The notes below the pieces were generated by a model, which worked only from the letters and a program-made list of their open reading frames with translations, had not been told where the DNA came from and did no database searches. From contig JAEWJH010000116.1 in NCBI GenBank assembly GCA_023386635.1, positions 1 through 11,301 of the forward strand: a stretch of DNA of 11,301 nt, written 5' to 3'. The translations under genes and the position numbers were made by a program. The stretch is from Pseudomonadota bacterium. GTDB lineage: Bacteria; Pseudomonadota; Alphaproteobacteria; Rhizobiales; Xanthobacteraceae. Shown here piece by piece: positions 5,444 through 11,301 of the stretch (its first letter is position 1; every line of letters starts with the position of its first letter).

Positions 5444-7531
5444 TCAGAACGTCATGCCTGCACGCAGCATGAAGGTGCGCCCGGGCAGCGGGTAGACCGA
5501 CACGAACTGGTTGCCCGGGAAGCTGGTGTCGAGCCCGTAGTCGAAATACTTCCGGTCGAAGATATTCTGCACCGAGACCGACCAGAAGAACTTGTCGACT
5601 TCGCCGCCGAGCCGCAGGTCGACGACCGTCGTCGCCGGCACCATCATCAGGCCCGCATTCGCCTCGTCGCCATCGAGGAAACGCTTGCCGGTGAATCGCG
5701 TCACGGCGTCAAGCACCAGATATTTCCCGTAGAGGTCCCAGCTCACGCCGGTGCTGCCGCTCCATCGCGCCACCAGCGGCACATCGTTGCCCATGAACGG
5801 ACCGGAACGGAACACCGCACGCGTATAGGACGCCGTCGCCTTGAGCCGCACCGCGTCGGTGAGCTGCAGCGTCGCCAAATTCTCGAAGCCATAACGGCGC
5901 GTCGGATCGAGATTGGTGTTGGCGAAGGTGATCGGACTGAAATGCAGTTCGTCCGTCAGATACATGTCATAGACGCTCGACTGCAGCGCGAACCGTCCCC
6001 ACTTCACCTTGACGCCGGCCTCGTAGTCGCGCGAGCGCTGCGTTTTCAGATCGAAATTCGTCACCGTCAAAACCGGCGACGCGCCGACGCGCTCGTCGAT
6101 ATTCGGGACACGGAAGCTTTGCGCCATGCGGGCGAACACCGCGAGACTCTGATTGAAGCGATGCTCGAAGCCGAGATGCACGGCGCGCTGCGTATCGCGT
6201 GTATCCAGCGGCCGACCAGCCGGGTTCACGCCCGCCGGGCTGGGCGGCGCCAGCGGATCGAATGTATCGCGTGCGTGGAATTCATTGCGCTGAATTCGGC
6301 CGCCGAACGAGATGTCCGTGTTGTCATAGAATGTGAAAGTCGGCTGGGCATAGAATCCGGCCGTGGTCTGGCGGAAATCGTAGCGGTGAAACGGCGTCGC
6401 GCCCTGGGAGACGCTGCGGTCCGAATTGTATTGCGTCCGGTAGAGGTCGATGCCGGCGACCATCCGGGCCCGCACCGGGCCGAACGTGCGGTCGACATTG
6501 ACACGCGGCGTGACCGAATAGGTCGTCAGCGCCGTATCGTTATAGGCGACCGGCTGGTTGACGGGGAAAAATCCGCCGATCGGATTGAAGGTCGCGAATT
6601 GCGTGGTCTTGCGCCGGATGCTGCCGTCGAGCACCACCTCAACACCGTCCCAGACGTTGCGCGTCACGCCCCCGCGAACCGCGACATTCTGCCGGCTGCT
6701 GTAATCGAGCGGCGTGTTGGTGCCGCGCGGATCGGTCGCGTACTGGTTGAAGAAACTGACGAATGGTCCGTTGGCGATATTGCGCGGCCCCGGCGTGCGC
6801 AGCTTCAGGTCGTCGGCGGAGATGTTGAAGAAGGCGCTGCCTTCGCTGGTTGTATAGCGGAAATCGCCAACGCCCTGCATCTGCTTCGACGAATTGTTGT
6901 CGCGGTATCCGTTAGTCTGGAAGGCATTGCCGAACACGGCGGCAGAGAACGGACCGAACGAGCCGCTGGCCGAGGCTTTCCCTTCCCGCGTCGCCAGCGC
7001 GCCGTAGGCGGCTTCGATGCGGGCGGTCGGCTTCGCACCGACGCCGTTCTTGGTGACGATATTGATGACCCCGCCGACCGCGCCATCGCCATAAAGCACG
7101 GCGCCGCTGTTGCCGCGGGTGATCTCGATGCGCTCGATCGCGTTGCGCGGGATCAGGCTGAAATCGAAGCCGGTGAGATCGGAATCGTTGAAGCGTCGGC
7201 CATCGACCAGCACCAACACGTTCGACGGCGCGGTGACGCCGAAGCCACGCATATCCACCGTGGTGCCCGCGCCGTTGATGCCGCCATAGAGACTGCTGGT
7301 CTGGATCCCCGCCTCGCGCGACAGGATATCCTGCAACGTCGTCTGCGGCGCGCGTTCCAAATCCTCCGACGAGATGATCGTCGTCGAGGCCCCGGTGATG
7401 CCGTTCGACAACCGGCTCGCCGTCACATCGACCGCCGGCAACTCGGTCGACTGCTGCGCCGACGCCGTGCTGCCGCCGATCCCCACCGCTGACGCCACCA
7501 CGGCGCCGATGATTGCTCTTGAACTCCCCAC
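5444..7531 (-). CDS. btuB: TonB-dependent outer-membrane receptor, probably cobalamin transporter (BtuB-like)
   Basis: The GTG at 7531 is chosen because AAGGAG lies 8 nt upstream and a signal peptide follows at once (residues 1-25, MGSSRAIIGAVVASAVGIGG..TASA). Longer readings translate the leader and riboswitch. The 695-aa product has a TonB-box-like segment AVDVTASR (33-40) and a plug domain at about 45-160 (DMRGFGV, VLVLVDGRR, IERIEITRG, GAVGGVINIVT). A beta-barrel of over 500 residues follows, ending in the terminal aromatic strand RTFMLRAGMTF. It would import a bulky ligand using TonB-ExbBD energy. The cobalamin riboswitch in its leader is the main reason to propose B12 or another corrinoid; sequence alone would say only TonB-dependent receptor. 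No btuCDF, cob or tonB genes are in the window. It is followed by a strong terminator, so it is monocistronic. Confidence 0.9.
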   Translation of the reverse strand: MGSSRAIIGAVVASAVGIGGSTASAQQSTELPAVDVTASRLSNGITGASTTIISSEDLERAPQTTLQDILSREAGIQTSSLYGGINGAGTTVDMRGFGVTAPSNVLVLVDGRRFNDSDLTGFDFSLIPRNAIERIEITRGNSGAVLYGDGAVGGVINIVTKNGVGAKPTARIEAAYGALATREGKASASGSFGPFSAAVFGNAFQTNGYRDNNSSKQMQGVGDFRYTTSEGSAFFNISADDLKLRTPGPRNIANGPFVSFFNQYATDPRGTNTPLDYSSRQNVAVRGGVTRNVWDGVEVVLDGSIRRKTTQFATFNPIGGFFPVNQPVAYNDTALTTYSVTPRVNVDRTFGPVRARMVAGIDLYRTQYNSDRSVSQGATPFHRYDFRQTTAGFYAQPTFTFYDNTDISFGGRIQRNEFHARDTFDPLAPPSPAGVNPAGRPLDTRDTQRAVHLGFEHRFNQSLAVFARMAQSFRVPNIDERVGASPVLTVTNFDLKTQRSRDYEAGVKVKWGRFALQSSVYDMYLTDELHFSPITFANTNLDPTRRYGFENLATLQLTDAVRLKATASYTRAVFRSGPFMGNDVPLVARWSGSTGVSWDLYGKYLVLDAVTRFTGKRFLDGDEANAGLMMVPATTVVDLRLGGEVDKFFWSVSVQNIFDRKYFDYGLDTSFPGNQFVSVYPLPGRTFMLRAGMTF

Positions 7532-7642
7532 AGCCCACGCTCCTTCGTTCGCGCGCGCTCTCAGGCGCGCGCATCGGGTGAAACGAACCCGTTGCGCAGA
7601 CACGAACGCTGTTGCTGCGTTCACACTGACGAAGTCATGGAG

Positions 7643-7688
7643 AAAAAAACGCCCACGGACTCGCAACGGTATCGACGTCACCGCTGCG
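7643..7688 (-). promoter_or_regulatory. Candidate riboswitch expression-platform hairpin and U-tract
   Basis: In the 201-nt leader between the riboswitch and the GTG, the transcript can form a 9-bp stem (CGCAGCGGT with ACCGTTGCG, one G-U pair, 9-nt loop, 7662-7688). A run of seven U's lies at 7643-7649, 12 nt after the stem. The gap is too long for a textbook terminator, so this may be an alternative fold, a pause site or a Rho-related region. The rest of the leader contains a GCGCGCGC-TCTCAG-GCGCGCGC hairpin (7551-7572) directly upstream of the AAGGAG site. Confidence 0.35.
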
Positions 7689-7732
7689 AAAGACCGCTCC
7701 GTATGGACCTCCCGTCCACCGGTTGGGTGACT

Positions 7733-7920
7733 GTGCTGGCAGGTCTCCTGGCTCGCGGGTCGCTGCTTTAATCCGGCCTTCCCGGGACAAGTCCCAGTGG
7801 CCATGACGGATCAAGCTCGCCGCTTACAGTTGCGGGGGCAGCCGCGTTTGCCGCTGGTTGAAGCCAGCTTGCAGTCCGCGTTCCCTCTTTCCTCCCCGGT
7901 GCAACCCGGGGAACCAGCAC
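7733..7920 (-). ncRNA. Cobalamin (AdoCbl) riboswitch
   Basis: The minus strand has the hallmark elements in order. P1 strand GTGCTGG (7914-7920) comes first, then the GGTTCCCCGGGTTGCACCGG hairpin and the GGGAACGCGG region. Next come the conserved core GCTGCCCCCGCAACTGTAA, GCCACTGGG, and CCGGGAAGGCCGG. The B12 box AGCCAGGAGACCTGCC (7738-7753) precedes the closing P1 strand CCAGCAC (7733-7739). P1 is a perfect 7-bp stem. In this class, ligand binding represses downstream expression, so the receptor should be made when B12 is scarce. Confidence 0.97.
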
Positions 7921-7926
7921 GGAAAA

Positions 7927-7955
7927 ACTATGGCCGCGGGGCACCAGCGAGTCAA
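7927..7955 (-). promoter_or_regulatory. Sigma70-type promoter of the riboswitch-receptor transcript
   Basis: TTGACT (7950-7955), a 17-bp spacer and CATAGT (7927-7932) form a good housekeeping promoter on the minus strand. A start about 7 nt further on would fall at about 7920, exactly where P1 of the riboswitch begins, which supports the call. Confidence 0.7.
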
Positions 7956-7986
7956 ACCGTCCGGATCGCCAGCCCACAAACGGAAA

Positions 7987-8016
7987 CGCCGGCCGGGACA
8001 TTGGTCCCGACCGGCG
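7987..8016 (-). terminator. Terminator of the Lys/His-rich protein gene
   Basis: CGCCGG-C-CGGGAC pairs with GTCCCG-A-CCGGCG around ATTG (12 pairs, one C-A mismatch). The minus strand continues TTTCCGTTTG. It lies about 50 bp past the stop at 8068 and separates that gene from the receptor promoter. Confidence 0.75.
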
Positions 8017-8067
8017 CCGGCTTCGTCCGCGCTGCACCACGGACGCGCCACTTCCCGACAGTGACGC

Positions 8068-8358
8068 TTACGCGCGATGCTGAATCTTCTTCGCCTTCTT
8101 GCTCAGCTTGGCGACGTGATGCGCCTTGTGCGCTTTCAGCGAGACGTGCTTCTTGGCCTTCTTCGCCTTCTTGACGTGCTTCACCTTGGCGGCCGGCTTC
8201 GCCGACACCTTGGCGTCCGTCTTGACCGACGCGGCCGGCGTCTTCACGTCAGCCTTGCCGCTGACAGCCGCAGGCGCGGTGGTGGTGCTGGTCTGCGCGA
8301 AAACCGGACCGGCGATCAGGCTGGAAGCCACAAGCGCGATAGCGATCTTGCGAAACAT
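8068..8358 (-). CDS. Small secreted Lys/His/Ala-rich protein, acid-shock-protein-like in composition
   Basis: ATG 8358, with AAGGA about 8 nt upstream, gives 96 aa; the longer frame to 8484 lacks such a site. Residues 1-21 are a signal peptide ending VFA. A Thr/Ala/Pro/Lys linker (22-57) leads into an extremely basic tail (58-96) with repeats of VKKAKKAKKHVSLKAHKAHH type. The mature protein has no Cys or Trp and should be disordered. Its plan (signal peptide, TTTAPA-like linker, K/H/A-rich repeats) resembles enterobacterial acid-shock protein Asr by composition, but homology is not claimed. It would act in the periplasm or be secreted, perhaps buffering acid or binding anionic polymers. It is transcribed alone. 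Confidence 0.8.
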   Translation of the reverse strand: MFRKIAIALVASSLIAGPVFAQTSTTTAPAAVSGKADVKTPAASVKTDAKVSAKPAAKVKHVKKAKKAKKHVSLKAHKAHHVAKLSKKAKKIQHRA

Positions 8359-8456
8359 GGTAGTCGTCCTTGCTCTGGGTTCGCCGTGAACCCGATGTGA
8401 ATCGGCTGATCGGATGCTCCGATCGTGCGCACACCTTGCATCGTGCCGATTGAACT

Positions 8457-8472
8457 GCCTCTGAAGAGAGGC
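8457..8472 (-). terminator. Short hairpin downstream of cutA
   Basis: GCCTCT-GAAG-AGAGGC is a 6-bp stem-loop about 75 bp past the cutA stop, without a proper U-tract. It may be a weak terminator for cutA or a leader structure of the next gene; nothing else is seen in this 189-bp gap. Confidence 0.25.
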
Positions 8473-8547
8473 GTTAGCCGGCATTCAAACTGCGGAGCGA
8501 AGCGGTGTCGGAAACGTGGCGGGATCGTGCCGGAGATTACGGCGCTG

Positions 8548-8892
8548 TCATCTGGCGGCGGTTTCGCGCGCCGCCGGCGCGGTCTCAGCCAGAATCCAGG
8601 CATGATAGGCAGGGTCGACCGCATCGACCGGCAGAACCAGCAGCGCCGGCGTGCTGTAGGGATGATTCGCCTTCACCGCGTCCTGAACCGCGCCGGCGAG
8701 CGATGCGCGCGTCTTGATGATCATCACCACCTCCTCGCCGCGCTCGACCTTTCCCTCCCACCAGTAGTGCGAAACCATGCCCGGCAGGATATTGACGCAG
8801 GCCGCCAGCCGCCGGCCGACGATCGTCTGCCCCGCCCGCTCCGCTTCGCCCAGCGAGGGATACGTTGTATAGACAAGCGTCGCGCGTTCCAT
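8548..8892 (-). CDS. cutA: Divalent-cation tolerance protein CutA
   Basis: The 114-aa length and sequence match CutA1, a small ferredoxin-like-fold protein that forms very stable trimers in the cytoplasm and is linked to copper and other divalent-ion tolerance. Visible signature: AACVNILPG (30-38, Cys32), SHYWWEGK (41-48), EVVMIIKT (54-61), HPYSTPALLVLPV (77-89) and YHAWI (96-100). The Ala/Glu-rich C-terminal extension is short. The ATG at 8892 has only a poor ribosome binding site (GAGG 13 nt away). Its start codon lies 17 bp from that of the divergent nadK, so its promoter must overlap the nadK coding region. Confidence 0.96.
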   Translation of the reverse strand: MERATLVYTTYPSLGEAERAGQTIVGRRLAACVNILPGMVSHYWWEGKVERGEEVVMIIKTRASLAGAVQDAVKANHPYSTPALLVLPVDAVDPAYHAWILAETAPAARETAAR

Positions 8893-8909
8893 GTGCCAGT
8901 AAAGCCTCT

Positions 8910-9683
8910 ATGAGCCGAAATTTCAGGACGATCGCCTTCGTCGCCAGCCGGACGCCGGAAGCGCGCGCCGCGCTCGAGCAATTGCAGCAGCGTTACGGGG
9001 CCGCCGATCCGGCGGACGCGGACGTCATTGTCGCGCTCGGCGGCGACGGCCTGATGCTGCAAACCCTGCATGACTTCATGCGCGCCGGCAAGCCGATCTA
9101 CGGCATGCACCGGGGCACGGTCGGCTTCCTGATGAACGAGTTTTCGGCCGACGATCTGACGCTGCGGCTTGCCGCCGCGCAGCTCACCACGATCCATCCG
9201 CTGCTGATGGTCGCGGTCGGCACCGACGGCCGCGAGCACAGGCACTATGCCATCAACGAGGTGTCGCTGTTCCGGCAAAGCGCGCAAGCGGCGCATCTGC
9301 GCATTCTCGTCGACGGTCAGGAGCGGCTCGAGGAGTTGATCGCCGACGGCGTGCTGGTCTCCACGCCGGCCGGCTCGACGGCCTACAATCTCTCCGCACA
9401 GGGGCCGATCATCCCCATCACCGCCTCGCTGCTGGCGCTGACGCCGATCTCGCCGTTCCGGCCACGCCGCTGGCATGGCGCCCTGCTGGCCGACAAGGCG
9501 CACGTCACCGTCGAGGTGCTGGAGACCGACAAGCGGCCGGTTGCCGCGGTCGCCGACCATGACGAGGTTCGTTCGGTGCGCAGCGTCGACATCGCCATGG
9601 ACCACAAGATGCCGATCAATCTGCTGTTCGACCCCGGCCACAGCCTGGACGACCGGATCGTCCGCGAGCAGTTCGAGTTCTGA
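8910..9683 (+). CDS. nadK: NAD kinase
   Basis: This enzyme phosphorylates NAD at the adenosine 2'-hydroxyl to give NADP in the cytoplasm. The 257-aa product has the GGDG nucleotide-binding motif (44-47, in VALGGDGLML), GMHRGTVGFLMN (65-76), the NE motif at 116-117 (YAINEVSL) and the diagnostic STPAGSTAYNLSAQGPIIP (151-169). The ATG at 8910 gives the usual alphaproteobacterial N-terminus (MSRNFRTIAFVASRTPEA). A TTG at 8865 with GAGGGA upstream is in frame but would add 15 residues not expected in the family. The ribosome binding site before 8910 is weak. It diverges from cutA. Confidence 0.96.
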   Translation: MSRNFRTIAFVASRTPEARAALEQLQQRYGAADPADADVIVALGGDGLMLQTLHDFMRAGKPIYGMHRGTVGFLMNEFSADDLTLRLAAAQLTTIHPLLMVAVGTDGREHRHYAINEVSLFRQSAQAAHLRILVDGQERLEELIADGVLVSTPAGSTAYNLSAQGPIIPITASLLALTPISPFRPRRWHGALLADKAHVTVEVLETDKRPVAAVADHDEVRSVRSVDIAMDHKMPINLLFDPGHSLDDRIVREQFEF

Positions 9684-9746
9684 ACGACCCCCAGGCCGCG
9701 GCCGATGTCCGCGGTCTCAGCCCCGGCCCCCGACCCGCCGTTATGC

Positions 9747-9762
9747 TAAACCCTTCGTTAAC
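9747..9762 (+). promoter_or_regulatory. CtrA-like box upstream of the receiver/Hpt operon
   Basis: TAAA-N7-TTAAC differs by one base from the CtrA consensus TTAA-N7-TTAAC used in alphaproteobacteria. It lies 71 bp before the ATG at 9833, in the only AT-rich part of the 149-bp gap after nadK, where a promoter is expected. Pattern match only. Confidence 0.4.
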
Positions 9763-9832
9763 GCCGTCCCGATAGCTTGCCGTCCAGGCGCGAACCACAG
9801 GTTCGGGCCGGGTGACGCTGTCCGGGACGTCC

Positions 9833-10378
9833 ATGGTTCGTATCGATTTCAACCGGCTTCGCTTTCTCGTCATCGACGACAACGCGCATATGCGTCGCAT
9901 CTTGCGCACGCTGCTGCACGGTTTCGGCGCGCGCGAAGTCTATGAAGCGGAAGACGGCGCAGCCGGTCTCGAAGCCTTCAACCACTACATTCCCGACATC
10001 ATCATCACCGACTGGGCGATGCCGATCTTCGACGGGCTCGAACTGACGCAGATGATCCGTCAGCCGGGCGCCAACGCCAATCCGTATGTGGCGGTGATCA
10101 TGCTCACCGGTCATTCCGAGAAGAGCCGCGTCACGGAGGCGCGCGACGCCGGCGTCACCGAATTCCTCGCCAAGCCGATCTCGGCCAAGGGCATTTACGA
10201 GCGGATCGTCAACGTGGTCGCCAACCCACGCCCGTTCATCAAAACCAAGACCTATTTCGGCCCGGACCGGCGGCGCAGCGTCAATCCGGCCTATAGCGGC
10301 CCGGAACGCCGCAAGGGCGGCAAGGCAGAAACGATCCGCCAAGCCCCCCTGCTGGACAAAGTCCGTTCCATCGGCTGA
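9833..10378 (+). CDS. Stand-alone receiver (CheY-like) response regulator with GPDRRR/GPERRK tail
   Basis: ATG 9833 gives 181 aa; a GTG at 9812 is an in-frame alternative. Residues about 9-130 form a receiver domain: acidic pair D15-D16, phosphoacceptor D60 (IITDWAMP), T92 (MLTGHSE) and K114 (FLAKPIS). There is no DNA-binding or enzymatic output domain. The roughly 50-residue tail is basic and contains a duplicated motif, YFGPDRRR (141-148) and YSGPERRK (154-161), which may be a partner-binding or regulatory segment. The gene ends 23 bp before a gene for an Hpt protein, so the two are probably co-transcribed and exchange phosphate. No kinase is nearby, so a distant hybrid kinase would have to feed the pair. 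Confidence 0.92.
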   Translation: MVRIDFNRLRFLVIDDNAHMRRILRTLLHGFGAREVYEAEDGAAGLEAFNHYIPDIIITDWAMPIFDGLELTQMIRQPGANANPYVAVIMLTGHSEKSRVTEARDAGVTEFLAKPISAKGIYERIVNVVANPRPFIKTKTYFGPDRRRSVNPAYSGPERRKGGKAETIRQAPLLDKVRSIG

Positions 10379-10401
10379 CGCAGCAGAACACAGAGCATCA
10401 G

Positions 10402-10968
10402 ATGTCAAAGGACAAGCCGGCTACACAGACCTTCGCGGATTACGAAGTGATCACGCCGGTCAACCAGTTGCGCAATGCGGTCTCGAGCGTTCCGCTCGCC
10501 CCCGGCGACGATCCGGTCGCCCGCGCCGAACGCGCGCTGCAGGATCTGTCGGGCGAATTCGCCGGCTGGATGCAGACCGAATGCGAGCGGCTGGACCAGG
10601 CTCGGCATGAGGTGAAGCGCCAGGGCTTCAACACGGTGACGAAAGAAGCGCTTTTTCACGCCGCGCATGACATCAAGGGCGAAGCGGATACGTTCGGTTA
10701 TCCCGGCGTGACCGGCGTCGCCGAAAGCCTGTGCCGGCTGATCGAGCATGCGCCCGACATCACGCGCATTCCCCTGCAGCTTATCGATCAGCATGTCGAT
10801 GCAGTGCGCGCGATCCATCGTGAATATGCGCGATCCGACGCAACCGAGCTTGCATTCTCGCTGTCGCGGCGGCTACGCGAAGTGACCGACGAATTCCTGA
10901 TCCACGTCAACCGGCATCGCCCCGAGGTGCTGGAATTGATCCAGGGACCACCGCTCGCGCCCGGTTAG
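10402..10968 (+). CDS. Hpt (histidine phosphotransfer) domain protein
   Basis: The 188-aa product has a helical core with HAAHDIKGEADTFGYPGV (86-103). His89 in HDIKG is the probable phosphorylated histidine, and the Gly-rich helix turn after it is typical of Hpt domains. The domain is preceded by about 75 residues with a conserved-looking N-terminus (FADYEVITPVNQLRNAV) and followed by a helical C-terminal region (about 110-180). It lacks catalytic kinase motifs. As the second gene of a unit with the receiver protein it should pass phosphate to or from D60 of that protein in the cytoplasm. It is not obviously ChpT, which has a degenerate kinase fold. The ribosome binding site before 10402 is weak, consistent with translational coupling. 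Confidence 0.85.
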   Translation: MSKDKPATQTFADYEVITPVNQLRNAVSSVPLAPGDDPVARAERALQDLSGEFAGWMQTECERLDQARHEVKRQGFNTVTKEALFHAAHDIKGEADTFGYPGVTGVAESLCRLIEHAPDITRIPLQLIDQHVDAVRAIHREYARSDATELAFSLSRRLREVTDEFLIHVNRHRPEVLELIQGPPLAPG

Positions 10969-10984
10969 GCTGCCTGAAAGCAAA

Positions 10985-11007
10985 CGGCCGACCTTGAGGG
11001 CCGGCCG
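10985..11007 (-). terminator. Terminator between the Hpt gene and the convergent gene
   Basis: CGGCCGACC folds on GGGCCGGCCG with one mismatch. On the minus strand the stem is followed by TTTGCTTTC, so it best serves the leftward gene at 11024; it may also stop the operon from the left, where the U-tract is absent. Confidence 0.6.
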
Positions 11008-11023
11008 CGATGTTCAGGGGGCG

Positions 11024-11301
11024 TCACGCCACCAGACGGTCGTCCGTGGTGAAATGATAGCCCGGCGGTGGCGCGCTGTAGTGATCGCGGGCAACCAAGT
11101 CCTCGCAGAACATGCGAGCTTCATCGCGCGCCGCTTCGGTCGCGAGACGCCGCAGCAGCGCCATCAGCGGCTCGAGATCGTCACGCATCTCGTGCGCAAC
11201 GCCCGCCACCACCCGTTCGACCATGCGCCGCTTGAGCCGCGCCGGGCCGCCCGCTTCACCAAGCAACACGCCTTCGCGCATGGCGATGACCGCCTCACGG
11301 A
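11024..11301 (-). CDS. Uncharacterised cytoplasmic protein, possibly 5'-truncated by the window edge
   Basis: The frame is open from the window edge. An ATG at 11281 would give 85 aa, with GAGG 11 nt upstream, but codons before it (REAVIA) read naturally into the same helix, so the true start may lie beyond 11301. The sequence is helical and rich in Arg, Glu and Leu (RLKRRMVERVVAGVAHEM, LEPLMALLRRLATEAARDEA), ending SAPPPGYHFTTDDRLVA. No signal peptide, membrane segment or known motif is seen. It is convergent with the receiver/Hpt operon, with a terminator between. Confidence 0.6.
   Translation of the reverse strand, partial: REAVIAMREGVLLGEAGGPARLKRRMVERVVAGVAHEMRDDLEPLMALLRRLATEAARDEARMFCEDLVARDHYSAPPPGYHFTTDDRLVA

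Noticed and set aside
5312..7492. 726-codon open frame antisense to the receptor gene
   Set aside because: The opposite strand is a clear TonB-dependent receptor; this frame is a His/Arg/Asp-rich mirror with no recognisable domain.
7532..7804. 91-residue N-terminal extension of the receptor to an ATG at 7804
   Set aside because: It translates riboswitch core and leader RNA, whereas GTG 7531 has AAGGAG and is followed by a signal peptide.
1..11301. CRISPR array, insertion sequence, prophage or attachment site next to tRNA-Thr
   Set aside because: No regularly spaced repeats, transposase or integrase frames were seen, and no direct repeat of the tRNA 3' end was noticed.

Overview
The window is high-GC chromosomal DNA, most likely from an alphaproteobacterium of the order Hyphomicrobiales (Bradyrhizobiaceae/Xanthobacteraceae-like). 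The basis is family-level recognition: a DUF992 secreted protein, a short CspA-type cold shock protein, an alphaproteobacterial-style NAD kinase, and a lipoprotein and a small helical protein resembling uncharacterised families I associate with this order. No phage, IS, CRISPR or plasmid functions are visible. It reads as ordinary core-genome DNA with several unstudied small envelope proteins and a few good regulatory signals.

Layout. 1-145: the start of a divergent gene with a twin-arginine-like N-terminus runs off the left edge; between it and a LysR regulator (145-1110) lie AT-rich LysR-type boxes. 1107-2184 (-): two small exported proteins of unknown function, convergent with the LysR gene and interlocked with it at the stop codons. 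2352-2651 (+): a small helical protein. 2691-2762 (-): tRNA-Thr(TGT). 2864-3457 (-): a single-pass membrane protein. 3740-3943 (+): a cold shock protein with an intrinsic terminator. 4143-4634 (-): a lipoprotein. 4770-5300 (-): a DUF992 exported protein with a histidine-rich tail.

The best-resolved unit is 5444-7955 (-). A sigma70-type promoter (7927-7955) lies directly upstream of a complete cobalamin riboswitch (7733-7920). A roughly 200-nt expression leader follows, then a TonB-dependent receptor starting at a GTG with a strong ribosome binding site (7531), and a strong terminator (5391-5420). It is probably a B12-repressed outer-membrane cobalamin transporter. The DUF992 gene lies just beyond that terminator and has its own promoter-like signal resembling an EcfG (general stress response) promoter.

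8068-8358 (-): a lysine/histidine-rich secreted peptide resembling acid-shock proteins in composition. 8548-8892 (-): cutA. 8910-9683 (+): nadK, divergent from cutA with only 17 bp between start codons. 9833-10968 (+): a likely two-gene phosphorelay operon, a stand-alone receiver with a GPDRRR/GPERRK tail followed by a histidine phosphotransfer (Hpt) protein, with a CtrA-like box upstream and no kinase in the window. 11024-11301 (-): a partial or complete unknown cytoplasmic protein convergent with that operon.

I found no clear case for a wholly new system. The most worthwhile leads are the orphan receiver/Hpt pair, the His-tailed DUF992 protein beside the B12 receptor, and the riboswitch expression platform.
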